A stretch of DNA of 33,665 nucleotides from Negativicutes bacterium. GTDB taxonomy: Bacteria > Bacillota > Negativicutes > Sporomusales > JAOACF01. A model generated the notes under the pieces. The model did no database searches. It was given only the letters and a program-made list of their open reading frames with translations, and was not told where the DNA came from. The translations under genes were made by a program, and so were the position numbers. Numbering within the stretch: the first letter of the stretch is position 1; the number at the start of each line of letters is the position of its first letter. The stretch is from assembly GCA_026417995.1 (NCBI GenBank), contig JAOACF010000013.1:1-33665 (forward strand), in the 5' to 3' direction. Positions 25,745 to 33,665 of this stretch are shown one piece after another.

Positions 25745-26845
25745 ATGCTGCTGATTTTACTGCTATGCCTTGTTTTGACAGCTCTTGCTGCAGCTTTTTA
25801 TCTGCAGCATCCTAAATTTGGCAAATTGCCTGCCGGAGCTCATCTGGAAAGAATCAAAAAATCACCCAATTACCGTGATGGGCAATTTAAGAATTTGATC
25901 GCCACTCCTGCAGGTACCCAGGGGAGCAGTTCTTTCGCTTTATGGTGGGAGTTGCTGTTTTCTAAAAAGGAAAGGTTGGCCCCGGCAGATGCCGTTCCTT
26001 CCATCAAAACAAACCTGCTTTCCCTGGACAAGGGTAAGGACACGGTTATTTGGCTTGGCCATTCTTCGTACTTTATACAAATAGGCAGCAAACGGATTTT
26101 GCTTGATCCTGTATTTAGTGCTTATGCCGCCCCTGTTCCGTTTATGAATAAGGCTTTTGACGGCGCAAATGCATATATGGCGGAAGAGATGCCGGAAATT
26201 GACTATTTGCTTATTTCCCATGATCATTGGGATCATCTGGATTATTCCACCATTATGAAACTGAAACCCAAAATTAAGAATGTAATCTGCGGCTTAGGGG
26301 TAGGCGCGCATTTTGCATACTGGGGTTTTGCTGCCCAAGATATTTGGGAAGCTGACTGGTTTACCGCATTAGAGCCGGAACCTAATTTTGCCGTCCATAT
26401 ACTTCCCTCTCGCCATTTCTCCGGCCGCTTATTTAACAAAAACCAGACATTGTGGGTCGGATTTGCCTTGATAACCCCTAAGCGCCGCATTTTCTTCAGC
26501 GGCGATAGTGGATACGGCCCGCATTTTAAGCAAATCGGCGAGATGTTTAATGGATTTGACCTCGCAATTATGGAAAATGGCCAGTATGACAAAAGTTGGC
26601 CCCATATACACATGATGCCGGAAGAAGCGGCCCAGGCCGCCGAAGAACTGAAAACCAAAGCTTTATTGCCCGGACATGCCGGCAAGTTTGCAATCGCCCG
26701 CCATGCTTGGGACGATCCGTTCAGACGTATCACGCTTGCCAGTCAGGGCAAGCAGTACAAGCTGCTTACGCCAATGATCGGGGAGCCGGTAGAGTTGCAA
26801 AATCCGCAGCAATTTTTTTCCCGCTGGTGGGAAAGTATTAAATAG
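25745..26845 (+). CDS. Membrane-anchored MBL-fold metallohydrolase, UlaG/NAPE-PLD-like
   Basis: The 366-residue protein starts with a hydrophobic helix (LLILLLCLVLTALAAAFYL) that should anchor it in the membrane or act as a signal sequence. The rest is a metallo-beta-lactamase-fold hydrolase: HDHWDH (159-164) gives the HxHxDH zinc site, with further ligands in SRHFSGR, FSGDSGYGPHF and PGHAGKF. Overall spacing, and motifs such as WLGHSSYFIQI, resemble the UlaG/NAPE-phospholipase D-like group, whose members cleave phosphodiesters or lactones. The substrate is unknown. It has its own promoter, and the following gene may be co-transcribed. Confidence 0.88.
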   Translation: MLLILLLCLVLTALAAAFYLQHPKFGKLPAGAHLERIKKSPNYRDGQFKNLIATPAGTQGSSSFALWWELLFSKKERLAPADAVPSIKTNLLSLDKGKDTVIWLGHSSYFIQIGSKRILLDPVFSAYAAPVPFMNKAFDGANAYMAEEMPEIDYLLISHDHWDHLDYSTIMKLKPKIKNVICGLGVGAHFAYWGFAAQDIWEADWFTALEPEPNFAVHILPSRHFSGRLFNKNQTLWVGFALITPKRRIFFSGDSGYGPHFKQIGEMFNGFDLAIMENGQYDKSWPHIHMMPEEAAQAAEELKTKALLPGHAGKFAIARHAWDDPFRRITLASQGKQYKLLTPMIGEPVELQNPQQFFSRWWESIK

Positions 26846-26939
26846 CATGGGAAAAAGAGGGAAATAAGCAGGGGTCGTTTAAAAGATTAAGCAGGAATAT
26901 GCTTCCTGTCAGGATAAGATTGCACCGGAGGGAATTTTT

Positions 26940-27647
26940 ATGCGATTTGTTGTCGAAGAAAAGGTGTTCAGCGTGTTTGAGAATGTATGCTTTGGCGTTG
27001 TTTTCGCGCGAGGCGTCGATAATACGCAAGCAAATCCAGCGAGCCAAAAACTGCTGGCGGATAGCATTCGGTTTATCGAAGAAAAATTCGCGGCGGCAAA
27101 AGTCAAAGAGGCGGATGAAATTGCACCCTATCGCGAAGCGTTCGTAAAGATCGGCCTCAATCCCAATAAGTTTATGAGTTCGATTGAGGCTATGGCCACG
27201 CGCATCGAAAAAAAGAAGGGCTTCCCCAGCATTAATCCCGTTGTTGACCTGGGAAACGCGCTATCCCTAAAACATCTGGTACCGCTTGGCGTGCATGATG
27301 TGGACGGCACCGCTGGGGATATTTGCGTGCGGTTTTCCCGGGCAGGCGACCGGTTTATTCCCTTTGGGGAAACAGAGGAAGAACTGTTGGACAGCGGCGA
27401 ATTGATTTACTCGGTGGGTGACAAAGTGAAAACACGCCGGTGGATCTGGCGGCAGAGCGAGGAAGGGAAAGTAACCGAAACCAGCAAGAATATCTTCTTC
27501 CCGATTGATGGTTTCACTGACCGGAATTATCGCAGCGTCCTTGCGGCAAGAGATGAATTGGCGGAGCTGTTGCAGCGACTGTTCAATTGCCGGGTGCAAG
27601 TAGGTTTTGTCGATAAGAGTAATAGAGAAATAGAAATTGAAGTTTAA
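26940..27647 (+). CDS. Free-standing B3/4-domain protein
   Basis: The 235-residue protein consists largely of a B3/B4 domain, the fold used for editing in the beta subunit of phenylalanyl-tRNA synthetase. The central segment INPVVDLGNALSLKHLVPLGVHDVD is typical of free-standing members. Such proteins are thought to act on aminoacyl-tRNA or related compounds, but few have been tested, so I leave the function open. GGAGGGA precedes the ATG at 26940 by about seven bases. The 94-base gap after the MBL gene has no clear terminator, so the two may share a transcript. A bidirectional terminator lies downstream. Confidence 0.85.
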   Translation: MRFVVEEKVFSVFENVCFGVVFARGVDNTQANPASQKLLADSIRFIEEKFAAAKVKEADEIAPYREAFVKIGLNPNKFMSSIEAMATRIEKKKGFPSINPVVDLGNALSLKHLVPLGVHDVDGTAGDICVRFSRAGDRFIPFGETEEELLDSGELIYSVGDKVKTRRWIWRQSEEGKVTETSKNIFFPIDGFTDRNYRSVLAARDELAELLQRLFNCRVQVGFVDKSNREIEIEV

Positions 27648-27700
27648 AACCAGCCCTGGCAGTGCGGTCATAGGTGTTTAAGCCGCGGCCAGACAGGGAA

Positions 27701-27732
27701 AAGCCCCGTAGAATTTCGTCTACAGGGCTTTT
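27701..27732. terminator. Bidirectional intrinsic terminator
   Basis: AAGCCCCGTAGA (27701-27712) pairs with TCTACAGGGCTT (27719-27730) with one mismatch and a six-base loop. TTTT ends the plus-strand copy, and AAAA upstream (about 27699-27702) gives a T-run on the minus strand. It separates the convergent B3/4 and abgT genes. Confidence 0.8.
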
Positions 27733-27747
27733 GCGTATCACGGGAAA

Positions 27748-29319
27748 TTATAAGTAGATTTTTGCTCCCGGACCGAGCGGGATATTGAAGACCATGAAGA
27801 AAATGAGCCAAGCTGACCAGGCGATGAGGAACCAGATGGCGAAGGGCATCTGGGTCGCCATGAGCGTGCCCATGCCTGTTCTGCTGTCATCTTTGATATA
27901 GCGCGACATAATACCGAGCATAACCGGGACGTAATATTGGAGCGGAGATATCGGGTTGGTGGCGCTCTCGCCGATGCGGTACGCCGCTTGGGTTAAGGCA
28001 GGCTCATAGCCAAGAAGGCCGAACATGGGCACGAATATGGGAGCCATGATGAGCCATTTTGCTGAGCCGCTCACCATAAACATATCAACCAAAGCAGACA
28101 AGAGAATAAACCCAATTATCAAAGGAATGCCGGTAAATCCGGTGTCGCGCAGGAACTCTGCGCCCCGAACCGCGATAATGGTGGCAAGATTGCTCTTGGT
28201 AAACCAAGCAATAAACTGCGCGGCGGCGAAAGCAGTGACCAGGAAGCCGGTCATGCCCTGTAAGCCTTCCGCCATGTATTTGGGGATATCAGCCTCTTTC
28301 TTAATTACCCCTTTGCCGATGCCGAAAGCAATCCCGACACTGAGAAAGAAGAAAAACAGGATCGGAATAATGCCGCTCAGCAGTGGCGAATTGGGGAGGA
28401 TGGAGCGGGTTTGGGCATCGCGCAACAGACCGGTTTCAGGGATGGTTAAGAAGAGGAGGAGCGCGATATAAATTAAGGCTGTTATGCCTGCACATTTGAG
28501 GCCGCGTGCTTCTTCCGGCGTGATCGCATGTTCGTTGCGCGCGCCGGCGTCTAAGTGGAGTGTGGGAAAGGCACGGTTCAGCCTGGGTTCGACGATTTTT
28601 TCGGCGACGATGGTACCGACAATGGTTAGGATAATTACGGAAGAACTCATGAAATAGTAGTTAATCAGCATATGGGTGGGAGAATTGGCCGTTTGGGGGA
28701 TGACCTTAACCGCTGTCGCCGTGATCCCGGAGATCAAGGCATCAGTACCGGCGGGTATGACATTGGCGCTGAAACCTGCTGCGGTAGCCGCAAACGCGAT
28801 CGCCATCCCGAGGATCGGGTTGCGCCCCATGCCGGCATAGACGGCTGCCGCCGCTGCTGGCATAAACACCATGGCTGCGTCAGAAGCCAAGTTACCGTTA
28901 ATGCCTAAGAACATAACGGTCGCGGTCACCGCCCAGGGCGGCGCTCCCAGCATAACCCGGCGGACAAAAGCGCTGACCATTCCGGTGTTTTCCGCTAGCC
29001 CCATGGCCAGCATCATGACGACAACGAGGCCGAGTGGCGGAAATTTGATGAAGTTCGGCACCATCTCAGACACTATGTAGCGAAAACCTTCGGCATTCAA
29101 TAAGCTTATGACTTTTACGGTGACAGGCTTGGCGTCTTTGCCGATAAAAGTAACTGCCGTTCCCTCAAAAATGGCGGACAGAACGAGGACAACACCAGCA
29201 AGCAGCGAGAAGAGGATGAAAGGTGACGGTAGCTTGTTCCCCACGACTTCAATGAGGTCGAGCATGCGCTGGAAAAAGCCGGTGGGGCGATCTTGAGCGG
29301 ATAATTGCGGTTGAGCCAT
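27748..29319 (-). CDS. AbgT-family transporter (p-aminobenzoyl-glutamate or related substrate)
   Basis: The 523-residue protein is an AbgT-family secondary transporter with roughly 11 membrane helices. E. coli AbgT imports p-aminobenzoyl-glutamate, a folate breakdown product; some other members export sulfonamides. Typical segments are INGNLASDAAMVFMPAAAAAV, SANVIPAGTDALISG, VDMFMVSGSAKWLIMAPIFVP and GESATNPISPLQYYVPVML. The ATG at 29319 follows AAGGAGG (minus strand, 29331-29325); an ATG at 29334 would lie upstream of that site. The gene is 24 bases downstream of an M20D amidohydrolase, the same partnership as abgT with abgAB, which favours import of an N-acyl amino acid such as aminobenzoyl-glutamate. 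Confidence 0.93.
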   Translation of the reverse strand: MAQPQLSAQDRPTGFFQRMLDLIEVVGNKLPSPFILFSLLAGVVLVLSAIFEGTAVTFIGKDAKPVTVKVISLLNAEGFRYIVSEMVPNFIKFPPLGLVVVMMLAMGLAENTGMVSAFVRRVMLGAPPWAVTATVMFLGINGNLASDAAMVFMPAAAAAVYAGMGRNPILGMAIAFAATAAGFSANVIPAGTDALISGITATAVKVIPQTANSPTHMLINYYFMSSSVIILTIVGTIVAEKIVEPRLNRAFPTLHLDAGARNEHAITPEEARGLKCAGITALIYIALLLFLTIPETGLLRDAQTRSILPNSPLLSGIIPILFFFFLSVGIAFGIGKGVIKKEADIPKYMAEGLQGMTGFLVTAFAAAQFIAWFTKSNLATIIAVRGAEFLRDTGFTGIPLIIGFILLSALVDMFMVSGSAKWLIMAPIFVPMFGLLGYEPALTQAAYRIGESATNPISPLQYYVPVMLGIMSRYIKDDSRTGMGTLMATQMPFAIWFLIAWSAWLIFFMVFNIPLGPGAKIYL

Positions 29320-29343
29320 ATAAACCTCCTTCAAATGATTAAT

Positions 29344-30570
29344 TTATACCAGAGCGCACATCTGCGCATTGGTTTCCTGCTTGCGCCGGCCAACCAGCGT
29401 CAGCGCCGCCAACGCTGTTTCTTCCAGTATCTGGGCGCCGATGAAGAGTGAGCGCTCATCCATATCGAAATTGCCGTTATGCAATGGCCTTAACTCACTG
29501 TTTTTATCGCCGCAACCCAGCAGGAAGTATGCGCCGGGAACGTGTTTCGTGTAATGGGCAAAATCTTCCGAACCTAAGTTTGGTTTGATATCTGTCCAGA
29601 CGTGCCCGGCTTTCAAAAGCTGAGTTGCCGTTTTAATAATTAATCCCGTTTCATCCGTAGCGTTGTTCAGGCAGGGATAACCAAAACTGTATTCTAACTG
29701 GAAACTGCCGCCGTAACCGGCGCAAATGCCGGCCGCCATCTGTTTGATTTTTTCCGGTATTTGCTGTCTTATCTCTTCGCTGAGGGTTCGCACGGTACCT
29801 TCGACAGTCACTTCTTTGGCAATAATATTGTAACGTTCGCCGCCATGAATAGTGCCAACCGAGATAGTAGCCGTTTCGCGGGGGTCTAGCTGACGATGGA
29901 TAATTCTGCTCAGCGAATTCAAAATATCGGCAGTCATGAAGATGGCGTCCGTCCCCTGATGCGGGGTGGCGGCGTGTGATCCCGACCCCAACACCTTTAG
30001 CGTAAACCGGTCGGATGACGCCATCATTTCTCCGCGCCGGATGCCGATATCGCCGTATGGAAGCTCCGGCCACATGTGAAAACCGAATATTGCGTCCACT
30101 GTCGGATTTTCCAGCACGCCGTCCTGTATCATTTGGGGCGCACCGCCATGCGGTGCGGCCTCTTCCGCCGGTTGAAAGAGAAGCTTAACTGTCCCGGACC
30201 ACTTATCACGGCTCTGTTGCAGCGCGGAAGCAACTCCTAACAGAACGGCCATATGCCCGTCATGTCCGCAAGCGTGCATAACGCCTTCTTTGGTAGATTT
30301 ATAGGGAACATCATTCGTCTCGGTAATGGGCAAGGCGTCCATGTCCGCTCTGAGGGCGACGACGCCGCCGGGAGATCGGCCTTCAATTATTCCCAGGATA
30401 CCGGCGTGAGCGGAGAATGTGCGGGTGGATATACCCATTGCCTGTAATTGTTTTACCAAAAAGTCTCTGGTCTGGTATTCTTCACCGCTAAGTTCCGGAT
30501 GGGCGTGAAGATATCGCCGCCATTCAATCATTTGCGCCAGCGTCTGCGGTGATATTTGTTTGTTGAACAA
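29344..30570 (-). CDS. M20D-family amidohydrolase (N-acyl amino acid hydrolase)
   Basis: This 408-residue zinc- or manganese-dependent amidohydrolase should cleave N-acyl amino acids or aminobenzoyl-glutamate in the cytoplasm. Metal and catalytic landmarks are HAHPELSGEE at the N-terminus, HACGHDGHMA with Cys and His ligands, QPAEEAAPHGGA with the catalytic Glu, GFHMWPELPYGDIG, and GSEDFAHY near the C-terminus. The start is TTG at 30570, with GAGGTG about eight bases upstream on the minus strand. It lies directly before the abgT-like gene and probably supplies the hydrolysis step after uptake. Confidence 0.93.
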   Translation of the reverse strand: MFNKQISPQTLAQMIEWRRYLHAHPELSGEEYQTRDFLVKQLQAMGISTRTFSAHAGILGIIEGRSPGGVVALRADMDALPITETNDVPYKSTKEGVMHACGHDGHMAVLLGVASALQQSRDKWSGTVKLLFQPAEEAAPHGGAPQMIQDGVLENPTVDAIFGFHMWPELPYGDIGIRRGEMMASSDRFTLKVLGSGSHAATPHQGTDAIFMTADILNSLSRIIHRQLDPRETATISVGTIHGGERYNIIAKEVTVEGTVRTLSEEIRQQIPEKIKQMAAGICAGYGGSFQLEYSFGYPCLNNATDETGLIIKTATQLLKAGHVWTDIKPNLGSEDFAHYTKHVPGAYFLLGCGDKNSELRPLHNGNFDMDERSLFIGAQILEETALAALTLVGRRKQETNAQMCALV

Positions 30571-30761
30571 AAAGGGTCACCTCGCCTTGAAGTTTAAACA
30601 TAATGACAGCTTAAATACAGCATCAAAAAACAAGTGTTCATATACAAGAAACCGTATTTTTATTTTAGCATAATTAATTTCGGTCCTAAATTAGAAATAT
30701 CCGAAAATAAGTAAATGATAAAATATGCATTGAATAGCTGTTTTGGAAAGCGTTGCTGCAT
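30571..30761 (-). promoter_or_regulatory. AT-rich upstream region of the M20D/abgT operon
   Basis: TTTCGG (30678-30683) and CCGAAA (30701-30706) form a spaced inverted repeat of about 29 bp overall, a candidate operator. A weak promoter can be drawn on the minus strand, TAAAAT near 30663-30668 with a poor -35, so I do not place a firm start site. No gene is visible here. Confidence 0.3.
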
Positions 30762-30806
30762 AAAAAAGTCGACCACACAGACGCATAAACTCGCAAATGT
30801 GGGGTC
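30762..30806 (-). terminator. Intrinsic terminator of the regulator gene
   Basis: On the minus strand GACCCCACA (30806-30798) pairs with TGTGTGGTC (30779-30771) with one mismatch, followed by GACTTTTTT (30770-30762). It lies about 80 bases downstream of the regulator stop codon and upstream of the M20D gene, so the latter needs its own promoter or read-through. Confidence 0.7.
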
Positions 30807-30887
30807 GCATTGTTTTTGTATGGTGCATAATTATTTATATGCTGCTGCGAATAATGTATTACGGACACGAAAATGGCTTCAAAACAA

Positions 30888-32210
30888 CTATTTTGGGATA
30901 AGTTCGCCGGCAAAGCGGTATATTTTTCGCGGGCGTCCGCGTCCGGAGGCCTCATTGCCGCAATAATGGACTATTCCCGCACTGCGGAGGGTATTCATAA
31001 TTCGCCGGGCGCTGCGCGATGTAATGCCCAGATATAACGCAACTTCGTCTATGCCTACAGCGGCTGACGCTGTTTCCTCAATAAACGCGGACAGCCTGTT
31101 GAGCGTAATCTGACTGATCTGCAGGCGTTTGGCCAGGACTTTGCGCTTATGATCGTCCACACCTACCGGATACTTTAACCGGGTCGCGGTGTTTAGCGGA
31201 CCGATGGCAGTTTGGTCGTCAGTTACAATCATCCAATTTCCTTGACCTTGCCTTCGCGCCAGTCCGTGTGCCAAATGCGCATTCTGTTCCGCCTGATAGG
31301 CGGTCGCGCCAAAGCCTATGCCGCCGCTTACATGGACGCGGAGCTTTTGGGAAAACGCATCCAATATTGGCAGAACGGTAAAATCCTTGGTTATTTCCGC
31401 AATCCGGCCCCTGGTTGTAAATACCAGATATTGACCGCCGCCTCGCGGAATTACGGAACCGCCTATCTGCTGGGCAAAGTCGATAAGTATTTCGTAGAGG
31501 CGAATTTCAACGCGGTTGACGTCATAGCTGGACACCGCCTCGCGCGCCAAATTTTCATAACCGTCAATGGCAATGTGGCCAACGGCAATTTGCGCTTCGA
31601 GAAAGCGCATGCTTTCCGCCAACCGTGCTGCCGCATCAAGCGTTGCGCGAATGCTGTCCCGGGTCGGCCAGATGCGGAAGGCGGGGATGCCTAAAGCGTT
31701 CAGTTCTTCGCACGTTTTATGAAAACAGGTTACCGCGGCTCGCGTTTGTCCGCTAGTCCATAATTCGCGGTGAAACGCTGTAAGTTCGCCTGCGGCGATC
31801 ACGCCAGGATACTGCTTGATAAAAATTGTGGGTAAAGGCTGATCGATATCGCGGAAAGTTTCCTCGATTTCCCAACGGCTGAAAGTATCAAAGCTGATGC
31901 GGTCGAGTGGTAGTCCGGTTCTTTGGGTAATTTGGGCAAAAACCCGGTAGAGGCTGGAACCTGTATGGGGAATGTACAGCAGCGGCTTGGCCCAGCGGGG
32001 AACGGTAAGAGCGTAGCGGTAGGGAACAATCCCCGAGAAGAGCCAGATGTCGGCTTCCCTTGTTCTTTGCTGCAAGATGTCCGGCACTTCCGCGGCTTCC
32101 CGGTAGATTATCGGCATGGGTAGAAATATTTCTTCCTTTTCCCGCGCAACAGACAGTATAAGGTTGACCGAGTCGGCCGGGCCGACAATTGCTAAACGCT
32201 GACGCGCCAT
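30888..32210 (-). CDS. One-component regulator with cyclase-like middle domain and C-terminal winged helix
   Basis: The 440-residue protein has three parts. Residues about 1-200 form an alpha/beta region starting RLAIVGPADSVNLIL, reminiscent of ligand-sensing Rossmann-like or PrpR-N-like domains. Residues about 205-350 look like a GGDEF/cyclase-fold domain, with RLYEILIDFAQQIGG, PRGGGQYLVF where an active GGDEF or GTP-cyclohydrolase III site would have GGD[ENS], and GIGFGATAYQAEQNAHLAHGLA. The metal-binding Asp is missing, so it is probably a sensor, not an enzyme. Residues about 370-435 form a winged helix (IDEVALYLGITSRSARRIMNTL) with a basic wing GRGRPRKIY. ATG 32210 with GAGGTGG upstream is preferred over TTG 32222. 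It likely controls the M20D/abgT genes. I do not recognise the exact family. Confidence 0.75.
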   Translation of the reverse strand: MARQRLAIVGPADSVNLILSVAREKEEIFLPMPIIYREAAEVPDILQQRTREADIWLFSGIVPYRYALTVPRWAKPLLYIPHTGSSLYRVFAQITQRTGLPLDRISFDTFSRWEIEETFRDIDQPLPTIFIKQYPGVIAAGELTAFHRELWTSGQTRAAVTCFHKTCEELNALGIPAFRIWPTRDSIRATLDAAARLAESMRFLEAQIAVGHIAIDGYENLAREAVSSYDVNRVEIRLYEILIDFAQQIGGSVIPRGGGQYLVFTTRGRIAEITKDFTVLPILDAFSQKLRVHVSGGIGFGATAYQAEQNAHLAHGLARRQGQGNWMIVTDDQTAIGPLNTATRLKYPVGVDDHKRKVLAKRLQISQITLNRLSAFIEETASAAVGIDEVALYLGITSRSARRIMNTLRSAGIVHYCGNEASGRGRPRKIYRFAGELIPK

Positions 32211-32317
32211 AATCCACCTCAATCCAGGGTATCCTGCGGATGTTATTTGTATTTCTTATATATTGCTAAAACTCCTTTTCAAGTTAAGATAATGGGGGAA
32301 AAAATGCGCCCAAAGCA

Positions 32318-32357
32318 AAACCTCCGTGGCAGACTTAAGTCATACCATAGGAGGTTT
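32318..32357 (-). terminator. Probable terminator of garD
   Basis: AAACCTCC (32318-32325) and GGAGGTTT (32350-32357) form a perfect 8-bp stem, extended inward by TGG/CCA. On the minus strand the stem is followed by TTTTGCTTTG, a moderate T-tract. It starts about 60 bases after the garD stop codon. The remaining gap up to the regulator gene (32223-32317) holds no gene. Confidence 0.65.
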
Positions 32358-32415
32358 CTTCATAGCCGAAAGCGATATGCTGTCTGCTGGGCGCTAACTC
32401 ATAATGCGCAGGGCA

Positions 32416-33665
32416 TTACGTCACCGGCGCCGGGTTAAACAGGCAAAGCGCATTGTAGAGGCCCCATCGGTCGCTCCAGGTTTGCTTGCGTCCGCTGGCA
32501 ACATCAATAATCAGGCGGAAGATTTCCCAGCCGATTTCTTCGATCGTAGCTTCGCCGGTAGCAATCTTCCCGGCATTGATGTCAATCAGGTCAGGCCAGT
32601 GCTCGGCCAGCTCATTCCTGGTTGATACTTTGATTACGGGAACCATAGCAAGCCCGTAGGGCGTGCCTCTGCCGGTGGTAAACACCTGCACATGCATGCC
32701 GGAGGCAAGCTGCTGCGTGCCGCAGACAAAGTCGCTGGCCGGTGTGGCGGCGAAAATCAGACCCTTGCGCGACGGACGCTCGCCGGGGGCCAATACTTCC
32801 GCAATCGCACTGCTGCCTGCTTTGGCGATAGAGCCCAGCGATTTTTCTACAACGTTAGCCAAGCCGCCTTTTTTATTGCCGGGGGATGGATTGGCGCTCC
32901 GGTCTACTTCGCCGCTTTGCAGGTAGTTGTCATACCATTTCATTTCGCGGATGAGAGCGCGGCCCGCTTCTTCGCTGCTAACGCGCGGCGTCAAAAGATG
33001 AATGGCGTCGCGAACCTCGGTTACCTCGGAAAACAGGACGGTAGCTCCGGCCCGTACCAAAAGGTCGGCGGCGTAGCCTACCGCCGGATTGGCGGTAACG
33101 CCGGAGAACGCATCGCTTCCCCCGCACTGCAGGCCAATTACGAGATCAGAAACGGGGCAGCTGGTTCGCCGGCGCTGGTTGAGCCGGGCGAGCCGTTCCT
33201 CCGCCATGTTCATAATTGTTTGCACCATGCCGTTAAAGCCATGCAGATCCTGGAGTGAAACGATATTGCTCAGGTTTCCGTCCCGCAGAATTTTGTCAGG
33301 TAGCAGCTTTTCGCACCCGAGGCCCACGACCATGACTTCGCCCCCAAAGTTGGGATGCACGGCGAGGTTGCGGATCGTGCGGATGGGGATAGCTGCCTCC
33401 GGAGCATTGATGGCAACGCCGCAGCCGTAGTTGTGATTGAGGGCGATCACGTCATCCACATGGGGAAAGCGCGGCAGCAGCTTTTCTTTGATTTGTCTGA
33501 CTGCATAATCCAGCACGCCGGCAACGCACTGCACGCTGGTGCTTATGCCCAGTATGTTTTTCGTGCCGACGCTGCCGTCGGGATTGCGGTAGCCCTCGAA
33601 AGTATATCCCTCAAGCGGCGGCTGCTTTTCCGGTACCTTGCCGGCAAGGGGGAGTTCGTCTAAAG
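32416..33665 (-). CDS. garD: Galactarate dehydratase, 5' end outside window
   Basis: GarD dehydrates galactarate to 5-keto-4-deoxy-D-glucarate. The reading frame is open to the window edge, with about 415 residues visible; the GTG at 33534 is internal Val, not the start. Upstream residues [20 protein letters not shown] and [12 protein letters not shown] continue the conserved domain. Other signatures are [67 protein letters not shown] and the C-terminal FNPAPVT, closely like E. coli GarD. The Cys residues in YGCG, GLGCE and QCGGSD may serve iron binding as in the UxaA/GarD family. About 95-100 N-terminal residues, with the SAF domain, should lie beyond 33665 if the gene is fused as in E. coli. 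Confidence 0.88.
   Translation of the reverse strand, partial: LDELPLAGKVPEKQPPLEGYTFEGYRNPDGSVGTKNILGISTSVQCVAGVLDYAVRQIKEKLLPRFPHVDDVIALNHNYGCGVAINAPEAAIPIRTIRNLAVHPNFGGEVMVVGLGCEKLLPDKILRDGNLSNIVSLQDLHGFNGMVQTIMNMAEERLARLNQRRRTSCPVSDLVIGLQCGGSDAFSGVTANPAVGYAADLLVRAGATVLFSEVTEVRDAIHLLTPRVSSEEAGRALIREMKWYDNYLQSGEVDRSANPSPGNKKGGLANVVEKSLGSIAKAGSSAIAEVLAPGERPSRKGLIFAATPASDFVCGTQQLASGMHVQVFTTGRGTPYGLAMVPVIKVSTRNELAEHWPDLIDINAGKIATGEATIEEIGWEIFRLIIDVASGRKQTWSDRWGLYNALCLFNPAPVT

Noticed and set aside
32247-32438. 63-residue plus-strand reading frame between the regulator and garD
   Set aside because: It spans the garD terminator and the garD 3' end, and is basic low-information sequence with no family resemblance.

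Overview
The window is a bacterial chromosomal segment, 30 genes long, densely packed and with mid-to-high GC coding DNA separated by AT-rich gaps. A gerA spore-germinant receptor operon, a K+-dependent-type membrane pyrophosphatase, a tmRNA tag ending in YALAA, TRAP and AbgT transporters and Firmicutes-like lipoprotein signals point to an endospore-forming, anaerobic Firmicute. A Sporomusaceae/Negativicutes-like organism is my best guess; that placement is an inference from gene content. The first 17 bases match the Tn5/Nextera mosaic end, so the contig probably begins with uncut sequencing adapter.

Layout. 159-5738 (+): membrane pyrophosphatase hppA; an Est30-like esterase and a hotdog thioesterase that overlap; RNase R. 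5872-6793 (+): smpB and the tmRNA gene ssrA. Together with RNase R this is the trans-translation and nonstop-mRNA decay module. 7139-9169 (+): a solitary chemoreceptor closed by a long terminator. 9541-13662: a small membrane protein (+) that runs tail to tail into the gerAA-gerAB-gerAC operon (-). 14107-17100 (+): the pantothenate operon, a PanG-type ketopantoate reductase plus panB, panC and panD, behind a leader RNA that ends in an intrinsic terminator just before the first start codon. 17372-25462 (+): a catabolic operon with a GntR regulator, an SDR of mannonate-oxidoreductase type, an FGGY kinase with an unusual phosphate-binding motif, a 2-hydroxyacid dehydrogenase, a three-part TRAP transporter and a second SDR. 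It looks built to import and use a sugar acid or polyol, substrate unknown. A MITE/REP-like palindromic repeat sits between its dctQ and dctM genes. 25745-27647 (+): a metallo-beta-lactamase-fold hydrolase and a free-standing B3/4 (tRNA-synthetase editing-like) protein. 27748-32210 (-): AbgT transporter, M20D amidohydrolase, and an unusual one-component regulator with a degenerate cyclase-like middle domain. 32416-33665 (-): galactarate dehydratase garD, whose 5' end lies beyond the window.

No defence island, prophage, CRISPR array or complete IS element is visible. The features most worth follow-up are the pan-operon leader RNA with alternative pairings, the palindrome-rich GntR leader, the sugar-acid operon with its overlapping mini-ORF and atypical kinase, the interspersed repeat, and the AbgT/M20-linked regulator. 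All coordinates and pairings were read by eye; no database search was made.
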